In this document: in pieces, positions 1-10,530 of the stretch
Layout: every line of letters begins with the position of its first letter
Position numbering within the stretch: position 1 is the first letter of the stretch
From: Sanguinoderma infundibulare
Lineage: Eukaryota; Basidiomycota; Agaricomycetes; Polyporales; Polyporaceae
Direction: 5' to 3'
DNA length: 64,000 bases
NCBI GenBank assembly: GCA_032821775.1
Contig: JAVLRN010000006.1
Coordinates: forward strand, 1,240,001-1,304,000
Notes under the pieces: model-generated
The model's database searches: none
Told to the model about the DNA's origin: nothing
What the model saw: the letters and a program-made list of their open reading frames with translations, nothing else
Made by a program: the position numbers and the translations under genes

Positions 1-1122
1 ATGTGGCGCGACGCGTCCGCACCGTCTCCCGTGAGTGCGGCGCGAGAGTGTGAGCTTAACAGGCACCTATACAGGCACCCGACGCTATACGTGTGAGAAT
101 GATCTACGTTTTGACAGGCTGCGGGCGGTGTCGCTGTGCATGCATTCGGCTCTCGTCCGAGGTATGTTTTGGTTCTGGTACGGTCTCGGTGTGGCAGATG
201 GAGCGGGGCCCGATACACGGACACCAGCTGCGTTGTGCATCGTGAACGTCGGCACTTTCAGAACGATGGGGACGTTCTAGCGTTCTAGCCCCTGGGTGCA
301 GTGACACGGGCTTCACGGTAATACTGACAAGCACGCGCTTCCTGATGTGGAATGGGGTATCACCGACTGGTCTATCAGGACGGTGGATGGCTGCTTCCGC
401 CGATATCCGAGGCTAGAAGGACGCATCGGACTGTTGGACGAGTGGAGTGCTTGAAATTGAAGTTCCGTTCGGTGCACTGCACTCACGATTGTGGACCCCG
501 GGGAGTCCTCAAGACTGTGACAGTCACGGTTGCCTGATCGCGCGTTTGTCGTGCTGACCATTGCCCTCCATTGCCTTGCGCCCGAAACATGATGATCTGA
601 TCTGATCCAGAATCCTTCTTCTTCTTCGCAGGTACTGGTTGCTTCTGTGCCTTCCGATGGCTCAGTCGATCGTGCATACTAATCTTTGATATTCTAACAG
701 TTCGTCAGGCTTCTGAACTTCTTCAACTTCCTCTGAGTCAAGCTGAGGTTTGGAGGGTGGCTCGGCGGAATGCCACTCGGAAGTCTCATCCCGCCGGGTG
801 TCGAGCGGACGAAGGACACAATGCCCGCGGAGATGTGAGTCACGCCAATCCGTGGCTGTTCGACGCCAGCTGCAGTAGATCAACTGCGCCACAAGCCCCC
901 CGCCTCGCGGCTCGCCTGCACGGAGCGTCCGTCGGATGCGCGTTGGAGGGCGTTATCGCCACCGTCCAATCGTGTAGGCTGTCGCAGTGATTGAGTATCC
1001 GCTCTTGCGTAGCCCGACACCCGTTCTATAACGAATAGCCGTGATGGCCGCCGGCGTTCCAAGTCTTTTAATACTTCGCCTACGATGGTGCCGATCCTAG
1101 GAGCCATTGACATTCCACAGAC
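1..1122. other. no confident gene; possible 5' exon of the acyltransferase
   Basis: I see no convincing gene here. A start-like stretch at 770-834 encodes a plausible N-terminus (MPLGSLIPPG then VERTKDTMPAE) and ends at a strong gtgagt donor, but splicing it to the visible acceptors at 1100 or 1120 gives a stop or the wrong phase. It may be the true first exon joined through an unseen small exon, or leader sequence. Confidence 0.3.
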
Positions 1123-2956
1123 ATGGATCTCAGCATCTTCCTCAATGAGCAGAACTGGGCCCCGTTCGAGCGGGAGGGAAAGTCGACCTACACTCGGTGA
1201 GTCGACGGAGCAATTGAGAACGTCATTTCATTTCTGACCTTCCACGTGCACCTTAGGCCGATGTATGGCTCGGAGGTTCTGTTGCACCAGACGCACAAGT
1301 TCATGGATGGGTACGCAGTTCTAGTTGGGCTAAGTGCACGCATGATATCTTATGACGCCGTTAGCCTTGGTGAGGTCGTCATGGGCATCACCCTCAACAC
1401 CCGCCTTGACAAGCCAACATTGAAAGCGAAAATCCTCGATAGCTTGACCTACGGCCGGTGAGTCGCACGCTGGCAGTATGTTCAAAGTTCGTCTTATAAT
1501 GACGTTGTGTCAGGTTCGTTTCTCCGATCATCGCCTCGACAATTAAGGTCGGGGTGTACGACCCGGACCTGCCGTCTTGGATATACACTCCTGCTGCGAA
1601 CGCGCAGGAAGCGAAGGCTTGGGCGGTGGATACGCTCGAACTGGCCAGCGGCCCTTATACCCCAGATGAGTTCATCAAGGTCTGCAATCAGCGGCGCCTG
1701 CCATACACCCGTGCGGACGGCGTCGAGCAGTACTTCCGCGCCTTCCTCGTCGACGACCTGAACGGAAAGCCTGCGTTTGTCATCCATGGCACGCATGCCG
1801 TCTGGGACGCCCATCCAACCCTCAATTTCTTCAACATCTTGCTCACTCACCTCACCGAGGGCAAGCCAGAGGAGCAGCCCGACAACCTTGCGTGGGGTAC
1901 GGAGTGGCAGAACCTCCCTCCGGGGCCCATTACCGCGACCGGTGGTCCGAAGCCAGACTGGGATACCCAGGGCATGCAGCTGTTCGGGATTATGCAGCAA
2001 ACCCTTGGCACAGCCAATGTACGTTGTTGACGATGCTCATGACAACCGTGTGCGAGTCTCATGGTCCTCTTTCAGCCTACGTTGTCAATGAAGCCTGCCC
2101 GTGAGAGGCCAGAGCACCCCGGCATCAACCTGCGTGTTCATGAGCTGGTCGACGCGGAGACGGTGTCAAGGCTCATCAAGAAATCAAAGGAGATGGGCTA
2201 CACGGTTACGCAACTCTTCGAAGCTGCGCACGCGCTCGCCATCTTCCATTCCAACAAGGATGTCGACCCGTCGCAGGACATCCACGTAACGATGGAGGGC
2301 TCCTAGTAAGTCGTTCTCACGGACGTCGCTCTGTCGCCAAGATGGGACTGACTGGAGACGCCGTAGCATCTCGCTGTTCAAGTTCATGACGCCGCCCTAC
2401 AACAGGCTGAACCATGTCATTGGTGCAATGGCGATGGTGCCTATCCAGCACCCGGGGTCTATCGTCCGCGACCACTTGGAGATCAAGGACCAGCTCGTCG
2501 CCGGGATGAACAACCTGAAGAGCTCCTATGCCGCTTACGTCTCCAACCCTCATATCTCCGCCATTACCGCAGTCGCCGGGCGCATGATGCCGCTGAAGAC
2601 GGTCCCCGTGACACGAAACCCGAACGAGGCCGTCATCACGAACGTCGGTGTCATCGAACGTCTCGTGCCGTTCAAGTACGGGCCCGAAGCGGAGCCGGTC
2701 GTCGAGATCGACGACCTGTGGTTCGGCCATCGGCTGTACACCTGCCCGAAGCTCATCGTGCACTTCTGGACGATCAAGGGCGAGATGCACTTGCTCACTC
2801 AGGTACGTGCCCTCGTTCTCTCTCCCCTGTTCCTTGCCCTTGGAACGGACCGGACCTGACCGTACGTATCTCTAGACAAACGATGCGTGGGACGAGTCGT
2901 ATCTCCGCGACTTCCTTCGTCGAATTGTCTCTATTGCATCCGTGATCCTGGATTAG
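1123..2956 (+). CDS. CAT-like O-acyltransferase (trichothecene 15-O-acetyltransferase-like)
   Basis: Seven exons: 1123-1196, 1257-1310, 1365-1457, 1514-2018, 2076-2305, 2367-2802 and 2876-2956, giving about 490 aa. The catalytic HxxxD motif of the chloramphenicol-acetyltransferase/NRPS-condensation superfamily is present as HAVWD (His168 to Asp172), followed by AHPT. A C-terminal ITNVGVIERLVP segment matches the NVG region of Tri3-type enzymes. By family, it would transfer an acetyl or other acyl group from CoA to a hydroxyl or amine of a small metabolite in the cytosol. No signal peptide or membrane segment is seen. All junctions keep phase. The start is uncertain: 1123 is the first in-frame Met, and a possible upstream exon lies at 770-834. 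It is convergent with the FAD oxidoreductase and is part of the accessory block to 12.6 kb. It could alternatively be a stand-alone condensation-like enzyme working with the lone adenylation protein; that is inference. Confidence 0.82.
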
Positions 2957-3525
2957 AAGCTGATCGAGCCGCTGGCCTAGAAGTCTGTCATCCTAATGTA
3001 TTGTAGATAACTGATTCGCCCCGATACGTAATGGCCCCCGTTAAGTTATGTCACCCATGATTTATTGGACGCTCATGACCATGATTTGGGTGATTACACA
3101 CGTTTGGGACGGACCGAATGGTACGCTGGAGGGTGAGAAGTACGCGCGATCGTATGTCATCCGAGGCGGCGCCGCTGAGGCACAACATAGCCCGGAAACT
3201 GAGTTCCACCGAACTCTGGGGCGTCATGTCCTTGTCAATCAAGCTTCAAGCTTGATCGCCCATCTCTTTCACACGCTGGAGGGCATTCCATCTGCAACGT
3301 CGTAAGTTCCCGAAAGTGGAAGCGAAGACGTGGAGAACGCTGACAGGACGAACTCTGAACGGCAGTCAAGGACGATACAAGCAAGGCATTCAACTATTCA
3401 TGTCACTAGGCACATGCGCCGAACATACACCTAGGGAGAAAAGCGTCCCAACAAGATGGATACGGACCGAAAGCAAGACATCGAGCCCCAGCATAAGTTA
3501 CACGGAAACAGCGAAAACGGACGAT
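2957..3525. other. intergenic between convergent genes
   Basis: This is the 3' flanking DNA shared by two convergent genes. The open frames are short, lack codon bias and show no family match that I recognise. Confidence 0.6.
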
Positions 3526-5343
3526 TTACGCGCACGCATCGGGCGTGACGGCGAACCACTTGTTGAAGACGTTCTCGGGGTCGTACCGCGTCTTGACGGC
3601 CTGCAAGCGGGTGTAGTTCTCGCCGAACAACCCTTTGCTCTTGTCGCCGCTGACCGCAGGCTCGTCCGAGTCTGCGCGAGACGAGGTGAACGTCTGACGA
3701 CGGAAGCGCGAGTGCGATGCTCACTGTAGTTTCCGTAGGAGTCGGTGGCGTCTTGCGGCGCCTGGTGGGTGAGGATGCCCCCGAGCTCATGCACAAAGTC
3801 ATGAGCACGCTTGGCCTTCTCGTCCGAGAGCTCGTCCCAGAAGACCATCGTGAGGATGTTGCCCGTGATGGGACGAGGGAAGGCCATCGCGGCGGAAGGG
3901 ATAGCGTTGACCTTCCCGAGGGGGTAGTACTCGAATAGCAAGCCAACTCGGAATTCGCCACTCTCGGTGAACTTCCCCACGAAGTCCACTGCAGCCTGGC
4001 TGAAGTCCTTGCTAGGCGACCCCGACTGAGCGACGCCGCGCATGTAGACGTTCTGGCCGTGCTTGACGCCGTCGTTCTGGAGGATCGGCCAACGCGTCTC
4101 GTCAGCTCCGCCGAACATCACAAGTATCCAGGGGCTTAGTACTGTACCTGGAGCGTGTTAAGAAACTCGTACGGGATCTCTTTCGTAAAGTCCATCACGG
4201 GCCCTGAGGAAATCAGTCAGTTGAGGAATTCCGAGCGCCAGTTACGGAATGCGGCGCAACTCACCGAGATCAAGGAACTTCTTGAAGTTAGCACGGCCCT
4301 CGTCTTCGCTACCGTTGTAGAAGAAGAAGACGGCGATGAATGGCTGATGCTGACCGTCAACGGGTTGCAGAGGGTTAACCGTGCGTGAAATCTTACGTTT
4401 CCGTCTGGGCCGCGACTCCATGCGTGGAGCATAGCCTCCTTGTCGGAAGGGCCGGCGGTCCACCACTCCTCCGTCAAGACGTTCAATTTCTCCAAAACGG
4501 GGAGCGGGTAGATGGCCATGCCCGAGTAAACCGTCGCGCGCTGAGGGTAAAGCTGAAGGACGAACTCGGTCACGACGCCGAGGTTGGAGCCAGCACCCCG
4601 GATGCCCCAGAAGAGATCGGGGTTCTCCGTCTCGCTGGCGGTGAGAATGGAGCCATCGGCGGTGACGACAGTGGCCTATGCGCAAAAACCGTGAGTTTTC
4701 CTGTTTACTCAAACGGACGCAGTAAAGCGTACCTGTTTGAGAGTGTCGATGGCCAAACCATACGCGCCGCTCAGCCACCCGATACCGCCACCCGTGATGA
4801 GCCTGTATCCTCATTCGAGTCAGCTTACTTAGTCACTCTGCAAAAGGAAAGCGGGGGGACGCACCCTCCGACGCCAGTCTGGATGAAGGATAGCGTGTCA
4901 ACCTTCGCGGGCGGTCCTTGAGACGGAAGCAAATCACGATCACTTACATGGTTGACAGTTCCGCCCACAGTCGCCAAACCATGCGCAATTGCTGCCTTGT
5001 CGACGGTTTCCCAGATCGCACCGCCACCGACATAGCCCAGCTGATGCTCGACGTCGATCCGCGCCCCGTTCAGGTACCTCGAGAGGTCGATCACCAGGCC
5101 GCCCTCGCTGGAAGAGGCACCGGAGGCCGAGTGCCCGCCGCCGCGCACGGCGAGGGCGAGCCCAGCCGAGCGCGCGTACTCGATCGCCTTCGAGACGTCC
5201 TCCGCGTTTCGGGCAAAGGCGACGACGTGGGCGTTGCGTTCCGCATTCACAGCCCACCGGTGGAGCGAAGCTGCGTACTCCGGATGGTCGGCGGTGACGA
5301 GGTCTCCTTCGAACGACGCCGCGAAGGTTTCGTAGGCGGACAT
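3526..5343 (-). CDS. FAD-linked oxidoreductase, BBE / 6-hydroxynicotine-oxidase type
   Basis: Eight exons on the minus strand: 4948-5343, 4865-4878, 4733-4802, 4397-4675, 4265-4349, 4148-4203, 3725-4076 and 3526-3671, giving 465 aa. The N-terminal FAD_binding_4 (PCMH) fold carries RGGGHS, with His71 at the usual 8-alpha-histidyl-FAD position, then TGVGGLITGGGIGWL. The C-terminal BBE motif is YDPENVFNKW. By family, it uses covalently bound FAD and O2 to oxidise a small substrate, often an alcohol, amine or carbohydrate; the substrate is unknown. Exon 2 is only 14 nt (4865-4878) but is required: it encodes TGVG and restores the phase of the conserved glycine-rich loop. No N-terminal secretion signal is evident, unlike many fungal BBE enzymes, so a cytosolic location is likely. 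It lies in the accessory metabolic block. Confidence 0.9.
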
Positions 5344-5833
5344 GGCGAGTGAGGGCCGATGGTGAGTAAAGTACTAAGGGTCGGTCACCTGAAACCGAGG
5401 AAGAAGACTGAAGTGGGGACGGTGATCTGCGTTCGAGCAATCTTTATACCCGACGGACGGGAACGCCTCCGAGTCCGCGCAGCTCATGCGTACAACCAAA
5501 ATCCAATTTCTCCACGGTTCACTGCCGCAAGGCGAGAACTTTGTGGGGTCGCTGGTGACTTGTGAACAATTCGCATTATGCCTGCATGGTGTGAGACGGC
5601 GAAGATCACAACCGGGGATGGGCGAGGCTCGCGCGCATCGAAGGCACGGTGAATAGCAGGTAGCGTCGCAGGCCTGGCCGCTCCTGGGCTCGATGGGGAT
5701 ACCGAAGTTGATCACACAGACGTGAACATCGATGATAGGTAGGATTTGCATGATGGGATTGCTGAGGCGCGCCTGTGCATGGGCAGTGCTAAGTGTATGG
5801 CTTGCGAGAACAGACATCACTGTGGATGATCTT
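5344..5833. other. intergenic, upstream of retrotransposon insertion
   Basis: This is the 5' flank of the minus-strand FAD oxidoreductase gene. No gene is recognised. The sequence resumes after the inserted element at 7371, so 5344-5849 plus 7371-7993 was originally one intergenic region. Confidence 0.5.
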
Positions 5834-5849
5834 GAAGACAGGGAAGCTG
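5834..5849 (+). repeat. target-site duplication, left copy
   Basis: The 16-bp sequence gaagacagggaagctg is repeated exactly at 7355-7370. It immediately precedes the element body, as expected for target-primed reverse transcription. Confidence 0.9.
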
Positions 5850-7325
5850 CATCGCCTCTTGACCTCGTACCACCACCATCTCCTTTTAGCGCCCCGGTCA
5901 AGATGGCGTCCTCTGCCTTCCCCATCGACTCTCTCCCCACTCCCCACCCCGATTGTTACACCTACCTCATCTCCAATGTCGACAAAGCCCTCTTCTCCAT
6001 TGCCGGCACCTCTTTCACCACCAAGGCGGCTCTCCACTACATCTGCTTCAACGAGCACGCTGTCCCCCTCCTCTCCAAACTCTCCGAACTCATCAAGGAC
6101 GAGGACTTCCCCAACGCCGGCTCCACCCCCGAGAACGAGTTCCGATACCTCTTCAAACTCGGCCTCGACCTCCACCGGCGGAACGCGCGCATCGAACGCG
6201 AGGCGCGCGCCCTCCCCACCCCTTTCCTCCAGGCCAAGGCCCTCGCCGCGGTCTTCGTCCCCGATGCCCCACCACTCCCCACGCGGTTCGAACACGACCC
6301 CTCCGCACCCCTGCCGCGTGCCTCCCCCCCCAAGCCGCCCAAGAAGCGCAAGGCCAAGGACCGGTCTCCCCCGGCCGAGTCCCCTCCCAGGCCCGTCCCG
6401 GTCACCCCCGTCACACCCCCTCCCCCTTCGCCCGGCGTCTCCTATGCCGGTTCCCCCACCCCTCCCGCGCCCGGTCCCCTTCCGAGCGCCCACATCTCCC
6501 CTGTGCCCAGCCTCACGGCTGGCTCCACACCTCTTCCCACGCCGCGCCCACCCACGCCGATGGACGTCACTCCCACCCCCGCGTCTGTCCCGGCGCCCGT
6601 CAAGGCCCCTGCGCCCGCGCCCCCGCACGCGACCACGGCGCGCGTCTCCCCTCCTTCCCGCACCCAGGACTTCAACCGAGTCTTGGCCAAGTTGGCGGCG
6701 CTTCGCCGCCAGCTTCTCAAATCCCTCCGGCGTGGTGCGCTCCGGCGCGCCGCCCCCAGCTCCTCGCGGCCGGTGCCTTCGGGCGCCCCCAAGCCCTCCT
6801 ACGCAGACGTCGCGCGCTCCGGTGGCCGCAACGTTCTCATCTATCTTTAGGTCCGAGGTCCGCCGCGGGTTCCAAGAACGCCCGCCCGTTAGAAACACGA
6901 CCGAAAAACTGGCCGCCAGCCTGCAAGAGTCGGCACCTGCGCGGTCGTCGGAGGAAAGTAGGGTGCTCCGGGACAGATAAAATCCGGGCCGTCCTGGGCG
7001 CATGTCGCGTGCCCGGGACCTCGTAGGCGGACATGGGCGTATGTTTATAATTCTGTGCTGGACACGACTCATTTCTCGTTCCTGTTCCTGTTTTGTGCGG
7101 CTACATGGCCACGGAGGGGGGCTGATGCCGGCGGGCGGGTGTGGTGTACCGTGGGCGGATACCCGCTTGCTGCCTTCGGGTGCGGGCCAGCTTTGCCCTT
7201 GCGGCTGTGTGCCGGGGGCGCTGACATGGCAACTGAATGCTGGATACCGGTTTTAGCTCACTATGTCGCGTAGCTACTGTGCACCGTTGTACCTACGTAC
7301 GTACTGCGCTATCATAACCTGTCTC

Positions 7326-7354
<29 letters not shown>
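5850..7354 (+). mobile_element. non-autonomous non-LTR (LINE-derived) retrotransposon with poly-A tail
   Basis: The element is about 1,505 bp. Direct evidence is the exact 16-bp target-site duplication on both sides and an uninterrupted run of 29 A at 7326-7354 ending at the right copy. The 5' end lies about 53 bp before an ORF1-like gene (5903-6850), followed by about 475 bp of 3' untranslated DNA. No reverse transcriptase, endonuclease or RNase H frame is present, so the copy cannot move by itself and would need LINE machinery supplied in trans. The layout resembles an internally deleted LINE that keeps ORF1 and the 3' tail. The perfect duplication and uninterrupted A tail indicate a recent insertion. 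Confidence 0.88.
5903..6850 (+). CDS. retrotransposon ORF1-like (Gag-like) protein
   Basis: A single uninterrupted frame of 315 aa lies wholly inside the transposon. It has an N-terminal globular half of about 120 residues, then a long Pro/Ala/Ser-rich low-complexity linker with basic patches (PPKKRKAK resembles a nuclear localisation signal). It ends in a basic, helix-forming stretch and KPSYADVARSGG, a phrase typical of the region after the linker in LINE ORF1 proteins. No CCHC zinc knuckle is seen, so the nucleic-acid-binding role is inferred from context. The frame may extend 57 codons upstream to 5732, but that part lies across the target-site duplication and is host DNA. The ORF has no stops or frameshifts, consistent with a young copy. 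Confidence 0.7.
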   Translation: MASSAFPIDSLPTPHPDCYTYLISNVDKALFSIAGTSFTTKAALHYICFNEHAVPLLSKLSELIKDEDFPNAGSTPENEFRYLFKLGLDLHRRNARIEREARALPTPFLQAKALAAVFVPDAPPLPTRFEHDPSAPLPRASPPKPPKKRKAKDRSPPAESPPRPVPVTPVTPPPPSPGVSYAGSPTPPAPGPLPSAHISPVPSLTAGSTPLPTPRPPTPMDVTPTPASVPAPVKAPAPAPPHATTARVSPPSRTQDFNRVLAKLAALRRQLLKSLRRGALRRAAPSSSRPVPSGAPKPSYADVARSGGRNVLIYL

Positions 7355-7361
<7 letters not shown>

Positions 7362-7370
7362 GGGAAGCTG
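7355..7370 (+). repeat. target-site duplication, right copy
   Basis: This is an exact copy of 5834-5849, abutting the 29-A tail of the inserted element. Confidence 0.9.
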
Positions 7371-7993
7371 AGAGCTAGTCCGCTGTGGTCAATCAGCACC
7401 TTTGAAACCATGCCGTACAGTCGACGTAGACCTGAACGTCCAGCATCTCAGAATGGCGCGGGAATACCTGACGTGCACAGGTGGTGGCGGCGTGTAGCAA
7501 GGGTGAGCGAGTCATCACCTGGCGCCTGAGCGCTGACTTGAAGTGGCAGACCTCATCCGGCGTTCATGTCATCGTCAGGCTTCTTCTCGAACTACTTACA
7601 GTGTGACTATACACCCCGGTACCTGCAGGGTCAGCATCCTATCTGTTAGGTACAGGCTTTGATAGTATCATGATCATTCGTTTGTATGTATGATGTGTTT
7701 CACGAGATACCCTGGGCTGGAGTCTCCGTGGTCAGGCACTTGTCTTCCACAGCGGAGCATAACAAATTGAGTGGGAGTTCACTGCTGAGGTCGGATGGGT
7801 GTTCGTGAGCTTTCCGTGTCGCCAGCGGCGCAAACTGGGGTTGGTCCCTGAGGGGCAGCGCTTTCTAGCTGGAAGACGTCTGTGGCCATACAAACAGTTC
7901 CGCCAATGTACACTAATAATATATTCGATAGCAAACAAACAGATCGCGAGGAGAAAATGGTGCATACCCGGTGCAAAACCAACCGCCTGGCTT
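7371..7993. other. intergenic after the retrotransposon
   Basis: No gene is recognised. It contains the 3' flank of the minus-strand hydrolase gene. Confidence 0.5.
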
Positions 7994-9333
7994 CTAACCC
8001 TCCAACGACTCGATCCACCGCCTCGCGAACTCGTAGCCCTCTGACTTCTCAGGTTCGTGCCAGGAGTGGCACATCGGGACGTGCGTCCCCCACGTCAGTT
8101 CGAGATACGCGAGCATGTCCTCTCCGTTGTCCTCTCGGATGCGGTCGCGCAGGGTACGCATCGGGTCGACCGTGAGCTCGACGCCGCCCACGATCAAGCA
8201 CGTCGGCGGGAGGTTCTTGAACAAGCCACGGGGCTCTGGGAGGCGCAACGAGCCTGGCGAGATCCAGGAGTTCTCCCATGCGGCCGATGGCGGGAGGTTT
8301 CCGACCATGGCGCGAGTCGCGTAGCCACCAAGGAAGGAATGGACCATGTCGTTGTCGCGATAGCGTTGGAATGCAGAGCCGGGGCCGACTTGGGTAAACC
8401 CCCAGTCGGCCGTGGGCGAGAGGATGAGCTGGCCGCGGGGAGATGGGAGGCCGGGGAGGTTCATCTGCGCGATGTACCGGGTGAGCTGGAAGGCTAGGTT
8501 TCCGCCTGCGGATTCGCCCATGATGAGGATGTTTTCGGGCTTGAAGCCGAGGTCGTGCACGAGGTACTTGTAGCCCGCGACGGCGTCCACGAGCGCGGCG
8601 GGGAACGCACCCTGGGCTGGCAGTGGATGGCACCAGGAGAGGCGGTACTCGATCTGGAAGATGCGCTCGTAGGTTTTGACGTACTTGAGCATCTCGCGGC
8701 AGATGTATCCGCTCGAGAACGAGGGGTGAGCCGAGCCCATCTACATGGACGTGCATGCGTGAGCGTCTGGGAAGTGTTAGGCGAGATAGCGAGCGTCAGA
8801 CTTACGACGAAGCCACCACCTGCATGGCAAGCAAAGTCAGCACTAGTCATCATACGGTCATGAAGCGGTTATAACTTGCCATGGCATGAGTAGATGACCT
8901 TTTCGTCAGGACCTGCCTTCTGGCCTACCTCGCCGGCCGGGCCCCTCTTGCCAAACCAATATCCTGCCCGCCTCTCGGCCTCAACACCGTTGATGTCCGC
9001 ACACTCCTTGACCTCTCCGACGATCAACTCCGGGGCGGGGTCGACCCAGACGAGCCCCACCTCGCCTGCCTGACCTTTCCTCTCGACTTCTGCGGGGTCG
9101 ACACAGAAGGGCGCGAACGAAGTCTGGAAGGAAGCGTCGATCAACGAGCGGTAGACCTTGACGGTGACCATGCGCCCCAGCGACCATTTTACAGGACGCC
9201 ACGAGGGAAGGGCGAAGCGGATGGTCCAGTAGGGGATCTTGACGAGGATGAGCCAGAAGGGAAGCCAGAGGCAGTAAAGGAAGGTGAGTGGCTGTCCGTA
9301 AAACTGGAAGTACTTCATGTTTGTCGACGACAT
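7994..9333 (-). CDS. membrane-anchored alpha/beta hydrolase (hormone-sensitive-lipase family)
   Basis: Three exons, 8880-9333, 8806-8819 and 7994-8740, give 404 aa. An N-terminal hydrophobic segment (about residues 8-36, FLYCLWLPFWLILVKIPYW) predicts membrane anchoring. The HSL-family oxyanion motif HGGGFV (His151, Gly152-154) is assembled across two junctions by a 14-nt middle exon and a GC-AG first intron (donor gcaagt at 8879). The nucleophile elbow is GESAGG with Ser233; candidate acid and base are Asp348 (VDPMR) and His376 (WGTHVPM). By family, it is a serine esterase/lipase or steryl-acetyl-hydrolase-like enzyme acting on esters at the ER membrane; the substrate is unknown. It neighbours an acyltransferase and an adenylating enzyme, so de-esterification of the same product is possible but only inferred. 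Confidence 0.87.
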
Positions 9334-10530
9334 TTTGGAAGGGGACTCGAGGGTGCAAAGACGACGGGTCCGAAGGGGTGATGGGATATATGAGGGAGCG
9401 TTTGGCGAGCACGGCGCAGAAGTCTGTGAGGCGTGGATGTCGCAGGGATTGGGATTGGCGGGATTGGCGGGAATCTAGAATGCCGTACACGTCTTCGCAT
9501 TCTATGCGTGTAACAGCTGACTGGTGCGAAGTGCTTGACCAATGGGACCGGTAGACGCACAAGGCGTCTTCATCGCTCTTCATCTGCATCACCGCCCACA
9601 GATAGACCGGTCGGAAATGGATATGCATGCATTCTGACACGTAGATCGGAGCGGAGTCGGGGCTGATGTTGATGACAAGAAGGCCAAGGGGTGGGTGCCA
9701 TCCCAGCGTAGGAAGCCTTCATTCCAGAGTCAGCGTAGATGAAAGACGGTGACCGTGAGCAGGCGTCAGAAAAGGCAATTTAAAAGCTGGGAAAGACTAG
9801 GAGAAGACTATGCAGAGCCGTTCAACAGGCGCAGGCTCCGAACGATGCTGTGCCGCTTCTCGCCGGCCTCGTTCAGAAACACACCTCGAACACCTCCTCC
9901 CCAGCCACTACGCGAACTGGTCGGTCTGAGTCCATCGGAATATTGTCTGGTGTCTCGGGACCTTTGCACCAGCGTGAAATGTAACTATACGGTTACCGAT
10001 AAGGTAAATTTGAAAAGCAAATCAGTGAGAGTCTTCGTACTGGTACCATCTACTGACTTGCTTCCTTTGTTCGCAGCACCTAATCGCCCACCCCACTCTG
10101 CCGGACCTGCATCCTTATGCCCATGTCCGCGTTTCTTAACACTTGGCATGACAAAGATACGTTAGGAATTCCTCAGACGGTGATGCCTGATGGTGATATT
10201 CCGCTATTAGTGCCGCCGTCAACTTTTCCCGTCCCTTGCTGTAACGGGCCTATGCCATCATAGCATCATGCCTGTGCATGTGCGTCCTGCAAGCGACGGA
10301 CGCATGCCCGCCGCGCCTGGGATCTCGGTTCGGACATGCTCCCGCAATCAACACCATTGGTCGCTCTGGTCTGATCGAGCCCGCGCTCCATCCTCCTCGT
10401 TTCAATAAGTAGACGCTCCATCTAAACCTTTCTCTGTTTCTCCTTCTCTTCTTCCGCGCGTGGTTTTGTGCTCCTCGCTCGTCCTTTCGAAAACGACGCG
10501 CGCGATACCCTTTCCGATCTTTTGTTCTCC
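9334..10530. other. divergent intergenic region
   Basis: This 1.2 kb separates the divergent hydrolase and adenylation genes and presumably holds both promoters. An open frame at 9749-10165 begins with GTG, lacks codon bias and resembles nothing known. Confidence 0.5.

Noticed and set aside
5789..7072. 427-codon minus-strand frame across the retrotransposon
   Set aside because: It is Arg/Gly-rich, antisense to the ORF1-like gene, and crosses the target-site duplication into host DNA.
9749..10165. 138-codon frame between hydrolase and adenylation genes
   Set aside because: It starts with GTG, has no codon bias or family resemblance.
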